Shown one piece after another: positions 43,575 to 51,862 of a stretch of DNA of 64,000 bases. Source of the DNA: Eubacteriales bacterium. GTDB taxonomy: Bacteria > Bacillota > Clostridia > Lachnospirales > Lachnospiraceae. The notes beneath the pieces are model-generated. The model worked only from the letters and a program-made list of their open reading frames with translations, did not search any database and was not told the DNA's origin. Both the position numbers and the translations under genes were made by a program. Numbering within the stretch: position 1 is the stretch's first letter; every line of letters begins with the position of its first letter. The DNA is taken from NCBI GenBank assembly GCA_030533235.1, contig JAUNJN010000001.1, positions 124,001 through 188,000 on the forward strand, in the 5' to 3' direction.

Positions 43575-44288
43575 ATGGTAGGTCATAGGATATTTTATGT
43601 GTCGGATCGACAGACACTTCCGATTATGGGTCATTTTTGGAAGATGGATGCCGGATGTGAGATTACCGAACATATCAGTCAGGGAATACGAGGCTGCGAG
43701 GTACTCAAGTATACCGAGTATGATGGCAGTGTGCAGGACGCTGAGTCGGTTGGCATTGTTTTCCCGGTACATATGTGGGGGAGCTCGTTTGCGGTTTGTG
43801 AGTTTTTAAAACGGCTTCGTGTGCATAGAGATACTTATGTTTATGCGGTTGCTGTAGGGGAAACTCTATCCAAACATGCGGAGGATGACATGAATTCTTT
43901 GCGAGATTTTGGACGGATTTTTATTCAAAAGGGATTTGGGACGGAAGCTGATATTTATGTCCGGTTTGTCGATCGGAAACGCATGGGACTTAGTACGGAA
44001 GAATGTATGCATAGAGATTTTTCCGTTTCGACAAACGTACGCTTTATTCTGAACGGTATGCGATATCACAGTATGGAAAGTATACGCAAGGAACAGGCAG
44101 AAGCACATGGAATGCAAAGGATATATGACGATATGATATATGCTGCGAAAGCAGATGATGAGAGGAAACTCGATTTGTTCGACAACAGAGAGGATTATCG
44201 GCGGGTGTCTGATAGAAAACTCGTACTTAGTAATATTTTTTTGGATGAACGCATCTTACAGGGAGTGAGATTATGCCGGGGCATATAA
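43575..44288 (+). CDS. Flavodoxin-like domain protein
   Basis: A 237-residue protein with a flavodoxin-type fold: SVGIVFPVHMWGSS (about 58-71) and VYAVAVGETLSKHA (about 88-101) resemble EFR1-type flavodoxin segments. The ferredoxin half and its CxxCxxC clusters are missing, and the first phosphate-binding loop is not canonical (MVGHRIFYVSDRQ), so FMN binding is uncertain. GAGGAGGG site. The end overlaps the next gene by 16 bp, so the two are co-translated. Confidence 0.6.
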   Translation: MVGHRIFYVSDRQTLPIMGHFWKMDAGCEITEHISQGIRGCEVLKYTEYDGSVQDAESVGIVFPVHMWGSSFAVCEFLKRLRVHRDTYVYAVAVGETLSKHAEDDMNSLRDFGRIFIQKGFGTEADIYVRFVDRKRMGLSTEECMHRDFSVSTNVRFILNGMRYHSMESIRKEQAEAHGMQRIYDDMIYAAKADDERKLDLFDNREDYRRVSDRKLVLSNIFLDERILQGVRLCRGI

Positions 44289-45001
44289 TTCATTTGGCGG
44301 CTGCTAATTGTGTTTTGAAACGTATGGGGATACAGAGCAAGACGTTTCAAAACGAATTTTTAATTGGCAGTATGGCACCGGATACGATGCGGGGAAACGA
44401 CAAGAAGGCCGGACATTTTTGGTCGGACGAGATGTTTCAGCACTTTATGCGTATTCCGGATTTAGATTATTTTCAAAAAAAATATCATGCACGTATGAAG
44501 GAGGCGTATGTCCTTGGATATTATGGCCATTTATACCTGGATGCGATGTTTTTGAATACATGCTGGAAAGGTCATTTTTCGTTTTATAACAGGGACATGC
44601 AGCCGGTAGACCTGTTTGATCAGGTTTACTATGTGAAGCTTCATTCCTGCACCGAAGAGGGAGTGAAACGGGAACAACTTTATCTTCGTAATTTGTTTTT
44701 TTCGGATGAATATTATTATGGAGATTATGATCGCATAAATCCGTATCTGTTTAGCAAATATGATATAGATGTTCCGATTCTTTCAACACCGGATTCGATG
44801 GTCGGAATTGATGAGCTTGATTTGCATACGGTTTGGAGTCGATTAGAAACAATGAATACATATGTCGGAATGAACAGGAATATTGCGATGGGAAGTATGG
44901 TGGAAGCAACTGATATAAATAGACAGCTAAAGGTTTTCCGAGTCGAAGACTTTCGTCAGTTAATAATTGATTATACGGAGCATATGATAAATCTATTTTA
45001 A
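44273..45001 (+). CDS. Zinc-dependent phospholipase C-like family protein
   Basis: A 242-residue helical protein without signal peptide. The opening MPGHIIHLAAANCVLKRMG, then LIGSMAPDTMRGNDKKAGHF and LGYYGHLYLDAMFLN give the spaced His/Asp ligands seen in Zn-dependent PLC/P1-nuclease-like families that lack export signals. The substrate may be a phospholipid or phosphoester and is not provable here. AGGGAG site. It overlaps the flavodoxin-like gene and is followed by a terminator. Confidence 0.72.
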   Translation: MPGHIIHLAAANCVLKRMGIQSKTFQNEFLIGSMAPDTMRGNDKKAGHFWSDEMFQHFMRIPDLDYFQKKYHARMKEAYVLGYYGHLYLDAMFLNTCWKGHFSFYNRDMQPVDLFDQVYYVKLHSCTEEGVKREQLYLRNLFFSDEYYYGDYDRINPYLFSKYDIDVPILSTPDSMVGIDELDLHTVWSRLETMNTYVGMNRNIAMGSMVEATDINRQLKVFRVEDFRQLIIDYTEHMINLF

Positions 45002-45013
45002 ACTTTTTTATGT

Positions 45014-45063
45014 GTCTGCGACAGAATATGATGCAGGATTCTGCCGCAGACCCTCCTTTTTTT
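45014..45063 (+). terminator. Terminator after the PLC-like gene
   Basis: GTCTGCGACAGAAT pairs with ATTCTGCCGCAGAC (one internal mismatch), then CCTCC and a run of T residues. Confidence 0.8.
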
Positions 45064-45146
45064 AGGCTTGTATTTAGACGAAAAAAATATCGATACCGTA
45101 TGGAATGGCATAGTTTGGAAAGAAAATGTACATAATGGTAAAAAAC

Positions 45147-45175
45147 TTGTATTCTAATATGCAATTTGCTATAAT
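45147..45175 (+). promoter_or_regulatory. Promoter of the penicillin-binding protein gene
   Basis: TTGTAT (45147-45152), 17-bp spacer, TATAAT (45170-45175), 35 bp before the ATG. Confidence 0.65.
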
Positions 45176-45210
45176 AAGAGGAGTTTTGGAAAAACGAATG
45201 GAGGCACCAA

Positions 45211-48054
45211 ATGGGTTATTCTAGACATGAGACAATGAAAAAACAACGGAAACTTGTCTCGAAAGCACAACGAAATAGAAGAAAGGTTTTGGTCAACTGC
45301 TTTAAAATAGTATTAATTATGCTGGTAACGGTTGTCGTAGCCGGCGCGGGCGCGTTCTTTGGTATGATGAAGGGTATTCTCGATAATGCACCGGATGCGG
45401 ATTCCATTAATATTATTCCAAAGGGATTCAAGTCGGTTATCTACGACAAGGACGGTAATGTAGAAAAGGAGCTTTCTACATTTGATTCCAATAGAGAATA
45501 CATTTATTATGAAGATATTCCTGCGAACGTTGTTAATGCATTTGTAGCGATTGAGGACGAGCGTTTTTGGCAACATAACGGTATCGATGTAAAGGGTATT
45601 TTACGTGCAGGTATTAAGGGCCTTGCCAATGTTGCCAAGGGTGGTCAGATGGACGAAGGTGCGAGTACCCTGACGCAGCAGCTTATTAAGAACGAGGTAT
45701 ACAATGTCGGTATGAATGAAATTACGTTTATGGATCGTTTGGAACGTAAGATTCAGGAGCAATACCTTGCGATTGAGATTGAAAAAAAATACACGAAAGA
45801 GGAAATCGTAGAATACTATTTGAATACGATTTATCTCGGACGAGGTGTTCACGGTGTTCAGGCTGCATCCCAGCGTTACTTTGGAAAGGATGTTGGAGAA
45901 CTCACCATTTCGGAGGCTGCGGCCATTGCCGGTATTACACAGAATCCGACGAAGTATGATCCGGTAGCAAATCCGGAGGAGAGTGGAAAACGTCGTCAGG
46001 ATGTCCTTGATAAGATGCTTGAGCTTGAATATATTACGGAAGCTGAGTACAACACTGCAGTGGCTGATGATGTATACGGTAGAATCCAGGAAGAGCACAA
46101 TATTCAGGAGGCAAATGATAACGTAAACACCTATTATGAGGATGCTATCCTTAATCAGCTTGTTGATGATTTCTGCGAAATCTACGGTTGTACGGAGGCG
46201 GAAGCGTCCAAGATGATTTATACAGGTGGTTATTCCATTTATTCTGTACAGGATAAGGCAATACAGGAAATCTGCGACAATGTAATTAACGATCCTTCCT
46301 ATTTAGGCAGCTCAACAAAGGTTGGATTGGATTACCAGCTTACAATTAATGTAGATGATAAGGAAGTAAATTACAGCACCGGACATTTGTTGAATTATTA
46401 TGCGGGGCTTACAGGCAATTCGAAGTATAATAATATTTATGCAAATGAAGATGCTGCGCGCGCGGCGGCAGACGGATTTAAAGAAGCAAAGCTCGATGAG
46501 ACAGGCGGCACATTCATTGCGGAAACATTTACTGTTTCTCCGCAACCGCAGTTTGCATTTACAATTATTGATCAAAAAACGGGATACGTAAAAGCGATGG
46601 TTGGCGGTCGAGGAATAAAAACAACGAACCGCGGACTTAATCGTGCTACAGACTCCCCAAGACAGCCGGGATCTGTATTTAAGGTTCTTGCAGCATATTT
46701 GCCGCTTATCGATACAGGTAAGGCGTGTCTGGCGACACCGATTAAGGATGAGAAATATAACTATGCAAATGGTCGTCCGGTAAATAACTGGTATGGTGCT
46801 GCATACAGAGGTTATTGTACAGTTCGTGTCGGTATTCGTGATTCTATGAATGTCCTTGCGGTTAAGGCAATTACAATGGCAACACCGGATGTTGCATTTG
46901 ATTATTTGTTAGATCTTGGATTTACAACCTTGGCAGATGATGATGTGGATCCAAGTACCGGAGCTGTTTTATCCGATCGCACACAGTCTGCCGCGCTTGG
47001 TGGATTGACATATGGTGTTACAACCTATGAGATGGCGGCGGCTTATGCGGCAATTGCAAACGGTGGTGTGTATAATAAGCCGGTTTTGTATTCTAAGGTG
47101 ATTGACCATGACGGAAATGTGATTATTGACAATACAACACCAACCTCGCATCAGGCTATGAAAGCGACTACGGCATGGCAGTTGATTGAAGCTATGAAGA
47201 GTGTAGTCACTGCCGGAACCGGTACACCGGCTCGTATGAAGAGCGGTATTACTTGTGCAGGTAAGACAGGTACAACATCCAGTCACTACGATTTGTGGTT
47301 TGCCGGTATGTCACCATATTATACGGCAGCGATTTGGATGGGATTTGATTCTAATGTGGATATGGGTGGTAGCAATGCTCATAAATACATGTGGAGAGAT
47401 ATTATGGATCAGATTGCTGTTATGGAGGGACAAGATCCTGCAGTTGATTTCGAAAAACCGGAAGGTATCACGGGTATTACATTATGTAAGATTACCGGAA
47501 AGCTCCCCGGCGACGATTGCCCGACTGTATCGGATATATGTTCTGTGGACTTTTCGCCGGGTGGAGTATGTCAGGGACATGAGCAGGTTGAAATCTGTAT
47601 GGATTCGTATTGTGTAGCAACGAATACATGTCCGAATAAGCAGACCTTTATTGTAGAGATTGAAGAGGTAAACGGCGAAGAAGTGAAGAAATTTGCGGAT
47701 GCGCCAGATGAAATCCAATATACAGAAGAAATTTGTACACTTCATCCTGAGGAGTCAGAAGAATGTTATGTTACTACCAGTGCGGGAACAGGTGGTTCCA
47801 TATCACCGTCACAATATGTGCCTAGGGGGTCAACAGCAACATTCTATATTACACCTGCAGCGGGTTATAGGATTTATGATGTATATGTAAACGGAACGAG
47901 TGTGGGTGCGGTATCCAGTTATACAATCTCAGATATTCAAAATGATGTGGTAATATCCGCATCGTTTGAAGCAATACCGACTGAGACCCCGACTACGGAG
48001 GCTCCGCCGCCGGAAAAACCACCGGAAATACCACCGGAGACGTCGGGAACATAA
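45211..48054 (+). CDS. Class A penicillin-binding protein (PBP1A type) with extra C-terminal domain
   Basis: A 947-residue bifunctional peptidoglycan synthase. A cytoplasmic basic tail and one membrane helix (about 28-52) come first. The GT51 glycosyltransferase (about 85-275) has EDERFWQHNG (catalytic E115) and STLTQQL (152-158). The transpeptidase (about 430-740) has S488-V-F-K491, a SMN motif and KTGTT (685-689). After a Cys-containing segment, residues about 850-920 form a beta-sandwich of the InlB-B/Flg_new repeat style (GSTATFYITPAAGYRIYDVY), then a Pro/Thr tail to the end. That appendage is unusual for PBP1A. GGAGG site. Confidence 0.93.
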   Translation: MGYSRHETMKKQRKLVSKAQRNRRKVLVNCFKIVLIMLVTVVVAGAGAFFGMMKGILDNAPDADSINIIPKGFKSVIYDKDGNVEKELSTFDSNREYIYYEDIPANVVNAFVAIEDERFWQHNGIDVKGILRAGIKGLANVAKGGQMDEGASTLTQQLIKNEVYNVGMNEITFMDRLERKIQEQYLAIEIEKKYTKEEIVEYYLNTIYLGRGVHGVQAASQRYFGKDVGELTISEAAAIAGITQNPTKYDPVANPEESGKRRQDVLDKMLELEYITEAEYNTAVADDVYGRIQEEHNIQEANDNVNTYYEDAILNQLVDDFCEIYGCTEAEASKMIYTGGYSIYSVQDKAIQEICDNVINDPSYLGSSTKVGLDYQLTINVDDKEVNYSTGHLLNYYAGLTGNSKYNNIYANEDAARAAADGFKEAKLDETGGTFIAETFTVSPQPQFAFTIIDQKTGYVKAMVGGRGIKTTNRGLNRATDSPRQPGSVFKVLAAYLPLIDTGKACLATPIKDEKYNYANGRPVNNWYGAAYRGYCTVRVGIRDSMNVLAVKAITMATPDVAFDYLLDLGFTTLADDDVDPSTGAVLSDRTQSAALGGLTYGVTTYEMAAAYAAIANGGVYNKPVLYSKVIDHDGNVIIDNTTPTSHQAMKATTAWQLIEAMKSVVTAGTGTPARMKSGITCAGKTGTTSSHYDLWFAGMSPYYTAAIWMGFDSNVDMGGSNAHKYMWRDIMDQIAVMEGQDPAVDFEKPEGITGITLCKITGKLPGDDCPTVSDICSVDFSPGGVCQGHEQVEICMDSYCVATNTCPNKQTFIVEIEEVNGEEVKKFADAPDEIQYTEEICTLHPEESEECYVTTSAGTGGSISPSQYVPRGSTATFYITPAAGYRIYDVYVNGTSVGAVSSYTISDIQNDVVISASFEAIPTETPTTEAPPPEKPPEIPPETSGT

Positions 48055-48087
48055 TAAAGTGAAATTGTTTCGTGGTTTATCACGGTG

Positions 48088-48121
48088 AAAAGGGTCATCC
48101 TATGTTGGATGGCCCTTTTTT
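48088..48121. terminator. Bidirectional terminator between PBP gene and spoVA operon
   Basis: AAAAGGGTCATCC / GGATGGCCCTTTT with a 6-nt loop; T-run on the plus strand and A-run at the other side. A separate perfect 12-bp palindrome AAGCAGCTGCTT at 48141-48152 touches the spoVAE stop. Confidence 0.75.
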
Positions 48122-48150
48122 GCCACCGCATCTATATAAAAAGCAGCTGC

Positions 48151-48519
48151 TTAGCTTTGATTGTTATTGTTGATTTTGGGTTGAAAAACCAGGGAGGCTA
48201 AATAGGAAAAGATTAATGCGGCAGAGGTTCCGACGGCTGCTGATTGGAACCCGCCACGGAACAGTCCTATGAAGCCATCCTGATCGATGGCGGATTTAAT
48301 TCCTTTCCACAAATTATATCCAAATCCCGTGAGAGGGACAGAGGCACCGGCACCGGCAAATTCCAGGAGAGGCTTGTAGATGCCTATTGCGCCGAGTATT
48401 GCGCCGGTACAAACGAGCAGCACCATGATACGGCCCGGCATAAGCTTGGTGTTGTCCATGAGTATTTGTGCAAGAACATAAATGATACCTCCGATAAGAA
48501 ATGCTTTTACATAATCCAT
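48151..48519 (-). CDS. spoVAE: Stage V sporulation protein AE
   Basis: A 122-residue membrane protein, the SpoVAE half equivalent to B. subtilis SpoVAEb, part of the channel that loads dipicolinic acid into spores and releases it at germination. Three to four helices; the segment AGAGASVPLTGFGYNLWKG is the shared SpoVAC/SpoVAEb motif. It starts directly after the spoVAD stop. Last gene of the minus-strand operon. Confidence 0.93.
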   Translation of the reverse strand: MDYVKAFLIGGIIYVLAQILMDNTKLMPGRIMVLLVCTGAILGAIGIYKPLLEFAGAGASVPLTGFGYNLWKGIKSAIDQDGFIGLFRGGFQSAAVGTSAALIFSYLASLVFQPKINNNNQS

Positions 48520-49584
48520 TTACGAGTCCTCCTGTTCAATAATGAGTGCGTGCGCTGTACCGGGGATTGTCTGTCCTTCGTTGAAGCTTACGGTAGACAA
48601 TAAAGCACCGGTCGGAACGAATAATACTCTTTCCCATATATGCTTACTTAGATTGTTCAAAATGTAACCGGCCAGAGTGACAGCACAACAGCCGCAACCG
48701 CTTCCCCCGCTGTGCGTATCCTGTTTTTCGTTATCATAGATCATTATGCCGCAGTCCAGATGTTGCTTGGAAATATCATATCCGTTATCTAACAGAAGCT
48801 TCTTTAGAATATCACTTCCGATTACACCTAAATCTCCGGTAATAATGTGATCAAAATACGAAGGCTTCAGGTTTAAATCATCCAGACATTGATAAATGAC
48901 ATCGGCAGCTGCAGGTGCCATACAGGCTCCCATATTCATACTGTCTCTTACCCCGTAATCTACAATTTTTCCGGTTGTAATTGCTGTTATATGCGCATAG
49001 TTTCGCATGGGTTGTTCGGCGGTTGTTCCGCTTACAACAAAGGCCCCGCTTCCGGTTACGGTCCATGTAGCGGAAAGTGGTCGTTGATTTCCGTATTCCA
49101 ATGGAAAGCGAAATTGCTTTTCGGCACTTCCGTAGTGACTGCTTGTTACTGCCAGTGCATGATTTGCATATCCTGCTGCGGTTATCATAGCAGCGAGGGA
49201 GAGCGATTCGCCACATGTCGAACAGGCTCCGTATAATCCAAACACAGGAATGTCAAGGTCCTTCAGTCCAAAGGTTGTTCCGATTAACTGACCGAGAAGA
49301 TCACCGCCGAATATATATCTTATGTCCTGCTTTGCCAGTCCGGATTTTGTAATGGCAGTTTGCACAGCACGGCGTACCATTTCTGATTCTCCTTCTTCCC
49401 AGGAACTTTGACCAAATGTTGGATCCGGTTCGATTTGGTCAAAGTAAGATGAGAGCGGACCTTGTCCCTCCATACTGCCTACAATCGAAGCGGAGCTTAG
49501 GATGATCGGAGGACGTTGGAATTTTATTGATTGTTTGCCGACTTGCTGGTTGGATAATTTTAAGTCATTGCTTGAATTTGACAT
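48520..49584 (-). CDS. spoVAD: Stage V sporulation protein AD
   Basis: A 354-residue soluble protein with a thiolase/KAS III-like fold that binds dipicolinic acid in the SpoVA complex. Key stretches: GPLSSYFDQIEPDPTFGQSS, YGACSTCGESLSLAA and HSGGSGCGCCAVTLAGYI. The GACSTCGE cysteine matches the family. It is 17 bp downstream of spoVAC with AAAGGTCG weak spacing, and it runs straight into spoVAE. Confidence 0.95.
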   Translation of the reverse strand: MSNSSNDLKLSNQQVGKQSIKFQRPPIILSSASIVGSMEGQGPLSSYFDQIEPDPTFGQSSWEEGESEMVRRAVQTAITKSGLAKQDIRYIFGGDLLGQLIGTTFGLKDLDIPVFGLYGACSTCGESLSLAAMITAAGYANHALAVTSSHYGSAEKQFRFPLEYGNQRPLSATWTVTGSGAFVVSGTTAEQPMRNYAHITAITTGKIVDYGVRDSMNMGACMAPAAADVIYQCLDDLNLKPSYFDHIITGDLGVIGSDILKKLLLDNGYDISKQHLDCGIMIYDNEKQDTHSGGSGCGCCAVTLAGYILNNLSKHIWERVLFVPTGALLSTVSFNEGQTIPGTAHALIIEQEDS

Positions 49585-49601
49585 AGTATTACGACCTTTC
49601 T

Positions 49602-50063
49602 TTATACGATTTGGGCGAGCTTTAGTATCCAGTAAATAAGTCCGAGTGTCCAGCTTGTAAAAATACCGAACAAAATAACGGGACCGGCGATTGTAAATAT
49701 TTTCACACCTTTACCGAAAACCTCACCCTCCTTCTGGTATTCAATTGTCGGGGCTGCAACCGAGTTGGCAAATCCTGTAATGGGTACAAGTGCGCCTGCA
49801 CCTCCGACTTTTGCAATTCGTTTATACAGATTGAAGCTTGTAAATATGACGCTTAGCAATATAAGAATGAGCGACGTATACGCGGACGCAGTTTCTTTTC
49901 CGAGTGAAAATATTTCCGTACACATGTTTAGTATTATTTGACCTAAGGTACATATGAGACCTCCTACCCAAAAGGCATTTACACAATTTTTGAAGCAATT
50001 GTGTTTTGGGGTTACGCTCGTTACATATTGATTATATGCCTGATCGTTTTGTTTGACTTTCAT
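49602..50063 (-). CDS. spoVAC: Stage V sporulation protein AC
   Basis: A 153-residue inner spore membrane protein, mechanosensitive in B. subtilis, with about four helices. The conserved motif GAGALVPITGFANSVAAPTIE parallels SpoVAE and supports origin from a common ancestor. AAGGAGAAT site upstream of its ATG, 21 bp after spoVAB. Confidence 0.95.
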   Translation of the reverse strand: MKVKQNDQAYNQYVTSVTPKHNCFKNCVNAFWVGGLICTLGQIILNMCTEIFSLGKETASAYTSLILILLSVIFTSFNLYKRIAKVGGAGALVPITGFANSVAAPTIEYQKEGEVFGKGVKIFTIAGPVILFGIFTSWTLGLIYWILKLAQIV

Positions 50064-50084
50064 AATGGATTCTCCTTTCCTTGA

Positions 50085-50504
50085 TTATGGGAAATATATT
50101 TGCTGAATGATACCTCCGGCGAGCTTTCCGAGGGCAGCGGCAACTAAAACATAGGGTAAAAGCTTTCTGATACCGCATCGCCTGGAAATAATCGGAAATA
50201 CATTTAAGGTTTCGGCAAGTGCGCCTGCCAGGCAACCGGTGAAAATTCCGCCAACAAGAGTAAATGCACAAAATCCGATGCGACCGATCGGTATGGAAGC
50301 CTTCGCCAAATAAATGATATTTCCGAGAGTCACACCGATGATAATGCAATTTTCAATTATTATTGCATATTTATGAGCTTTGTATTTTTCTCCAAGTTTA
50401 TCAAAGACTCCCAGCAAAGTGATAAATGCAACATATCCGGCTGCAATTGCGCCTCCGGCAATTGCGCAGAACAGAAGATAGAAAACAAGTCTAAGAGATG
50501 TCAA
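50085..50504 (-). CDS. spoVAB: Stage V sporulation protein AB
   Basis: A 139-residue membrane protein with about four helices; the N-terminal half with AGGAIAAGYVAFITLLGV and the segment FTLVGGIFTGCLAGALAETLNVFPI fit SpoVAB. It overlaps the upstream spoVAA by about 14 bp, consistent with translational coupling. SpoVAB is found only in a subset of spore formers. Confidence 0.9.
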   Translation of the reverse strand: MTSLRLVFYLLFCAIAGGAIAAGYVAFITLLGVFDKLGEKYKAHKYAIIIENCIIIGVTLGNIIYLAKASIPIGRIGFCAFTLVGGIFTGCLAGALAETLNVFPIISRRCGIRKLLPYVLVAAALGKLAGGIIQQIYFP

Positions 50505-51165
50505 TGGTATTTCCCTTTCTGGAGCTGTTTAATATGATTGCTTTGTTTACATCTTCTTCATAGAGGCGCATTTGTACTTGCAGAGGCGTAGGGTCATCCA
50601 GTTTTTTTGTGTTAATTCCGTGATTGAAAAATATAACCATTCCGATACATAGTCCGATGGAATATGTGATTGCACCGGCTAATACACCGAAGGAACTACT
50701 GTCGGCGGAAACTCCCGTAAACAGAGTGTGGAGGTTTGTTAATAAATCCGTAGCACTTACATCTTCATTGTAGGACATGATGGAATAGGCTGTGCCGAAA
50801 AAAGCAAGTATCATAAGTAATACGGCTTTCAGTTTGCCGTTTCGTTTATGCGAATCGGTCAGGTTTCGATAATATACAATGGTTTCCGGCGATCCGATAA
50901 TCTTTACGGATGCCTGTTTGCATTGGTCGTGAATGAGTCCGATTAGATGCATGGCAGTCACAACGGCCTGATCTTGTTCCGTATTCTGAAAATGAAGGAC
51001 TTCGGATTTCTTAATTTTATGGCTTAAATCCGGATTTGGACAGAATATGGTTGCGATATCTTCGATATGAACTTTCCTTGCTTGTACCATGACACTTTGT
51101 TCAAGCGCGATGTAAACGCTGACAGAGGGATCGGTGTTAATGCTTTTTGTTTGAATATCATTCAT
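50491..51165 (-). CDS. spoVAA: Stage V sporulation protein AA
   Basis: A 224-residue protein with an N-terminal soluble domain (about 1-110; SVSVYIALEQSVMVQARKVH) and two to three membrane helices in the second half (about 113-135 and 160-185). It is first in the spoVAA-B-C-D-E order, which identifies it. I start at the ATG at 51165 behind AAGGAA; a longer open frame to 51348 runs through the promoter region and is rejected. Confidence 0.88.
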   Translation of the reverse strand: MNDIQTKSINTDPSVSVYIALEQSVMVQARKVHIEDIATIFCPNPDLSHKIKKSEVLHFQNTEQDQAVVTAMHLIGLIHDQCKQASVKIIGSPETIVYYRNLTDSHKRNGKLKAVLLMILAFFGTAYSIMSYNEDVSATDLLTNLHTLFTGVSADSSSFGVLAGAITYSIGLCIGMVIFFNHGINTKKLDDPTPLQVQMRLYEEDVNKAIILNSSRKGNTIDIS

Positions 51166-51206
51166 ATATTCGGTTCCTTTTTCTTTGTTTTTTTTAGTAT
51201 GACTCA

Positions 51207-51237
51207 TAAAATGGAAAATATAATTAGTAAATAATGC
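51207..51237 (-). promoter_or_regulatory. Candidate sigma-G promoter of the spoVA operon
   Basis: On the minus strand GCATT (51233-51237) and CATTTTA (51207-51213) are spaced 19 bp. CATTTTA fits the sigma-F/G -10 pattern CATWNTA fully, and the -35 fits 4 of 5. Located 42 bp upstream of spoVAA. In B. subtilis this operon is sigma-G dependent. Confidence 0.5.
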
Positions 51238-51316
51238 AAAAAGTATTGGTTTTATTTTGGGGTAAAACATGGTATTATAAATTAGATGAATTATGCAAAA
51301 AAATAGGAGAAAAATT

Positions 51317-51862
51317 ATGCAGCTTGATGATATACGAAAAACTATCAATCAAATTGATGCAGGTATGAAGGATATGTTTGATAAGCGCCTGGAACAGTCC
51401 GGATATGTTGTTTCGGAAAAGCTTAAGACAAACGATGAAGTGTTCAAGCCGGAGCGGGAAAAAGAAATATTAGATCGTTACATCTCAGCGGACGAGCGAT
51501 GGTATCGGGCGTTTATGAAAAAGCTCATTGAAATCAGTCGCAAGTATCAATATTCGCTGATAATTGACAGGCAGATGGAGGATGATAAGTTTTTTAAAGG
51601 CTTATCGAGTGAGAATCAACAGGCACTTATGCATGGTGGTGAGCTTTGTCTCTCGTTTCATACGGATTCGGATGGGACAAACGGACTATCCATACAAGGG
51701 GTTTTATCTGTTTTATCGAGTACGGAGCTTGTTGTGAAACGAATTTGTGCAGACAGCGACAGTCAGAGTGTGGAGGTTGTCTTGCAGGTGGAGGATACGG
51801 CACAGGCAAGAAAGGAAGCCTATACATTTGTTTACATGTTATACAAGGAGGCAATATGGTAA
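51317..51862 (+). CDS. Chorismate mutase type II domain protein
   Basis: A 181-residue protein whose first about 85 residues match the AroQ fold: DDIRKTINQIDAGMKDMF contains the first active-site Arg, DKRLEQSG the second, and FKPEREKEILDR the charged region with the third. Residues about 90-181 form a second domain with beta-like stretches that I do not recognise. Chorismate mutase makes prephenate for Phe and Tyr, an odd job beside pyrimidine genes. ATG 51317 follows AGGAGA; a possible extended -10 (TG-G-TATTAT, 51270-51278) precedes. Overlaps pyrC by 7 bp. Confidence 0.72.
   Translation: MQLDDIRKTINQIDAGMKDMFDKRLEQSGYVVSEKLKTNDEVFKPEREKEILDRYISADERWYRAFMKKLIEISRKYQYSLIIDRQMEDDKFFKGLSSENQQALMHGGELCLSFHTDSDGTNGLSIQGVLSVLSSTELVVKRICADSDSQSVEVVLQVEDTAQARKEAYTFVYMLYKEAIW

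Noticed and set aside
43866..44117. Minus-strand ORF across the flavodoxin-like gene
   Set aside because: Shadow of a gene in another frame; no ribosome site and no recognisable protein character.
48151..50063. SpoVAC and SpoVAE motif likeness as a recent duplication
   Set aside because: The shared motif is an ancient feature of both families in all spore formers.
51166..51348. Longer N-terminus for spoVAA
   Set aside because: Would run through the sigma-G-like promoter and the opposite promoter; the internal ATG at 51165 has the ribosome site and the family N-terminus.
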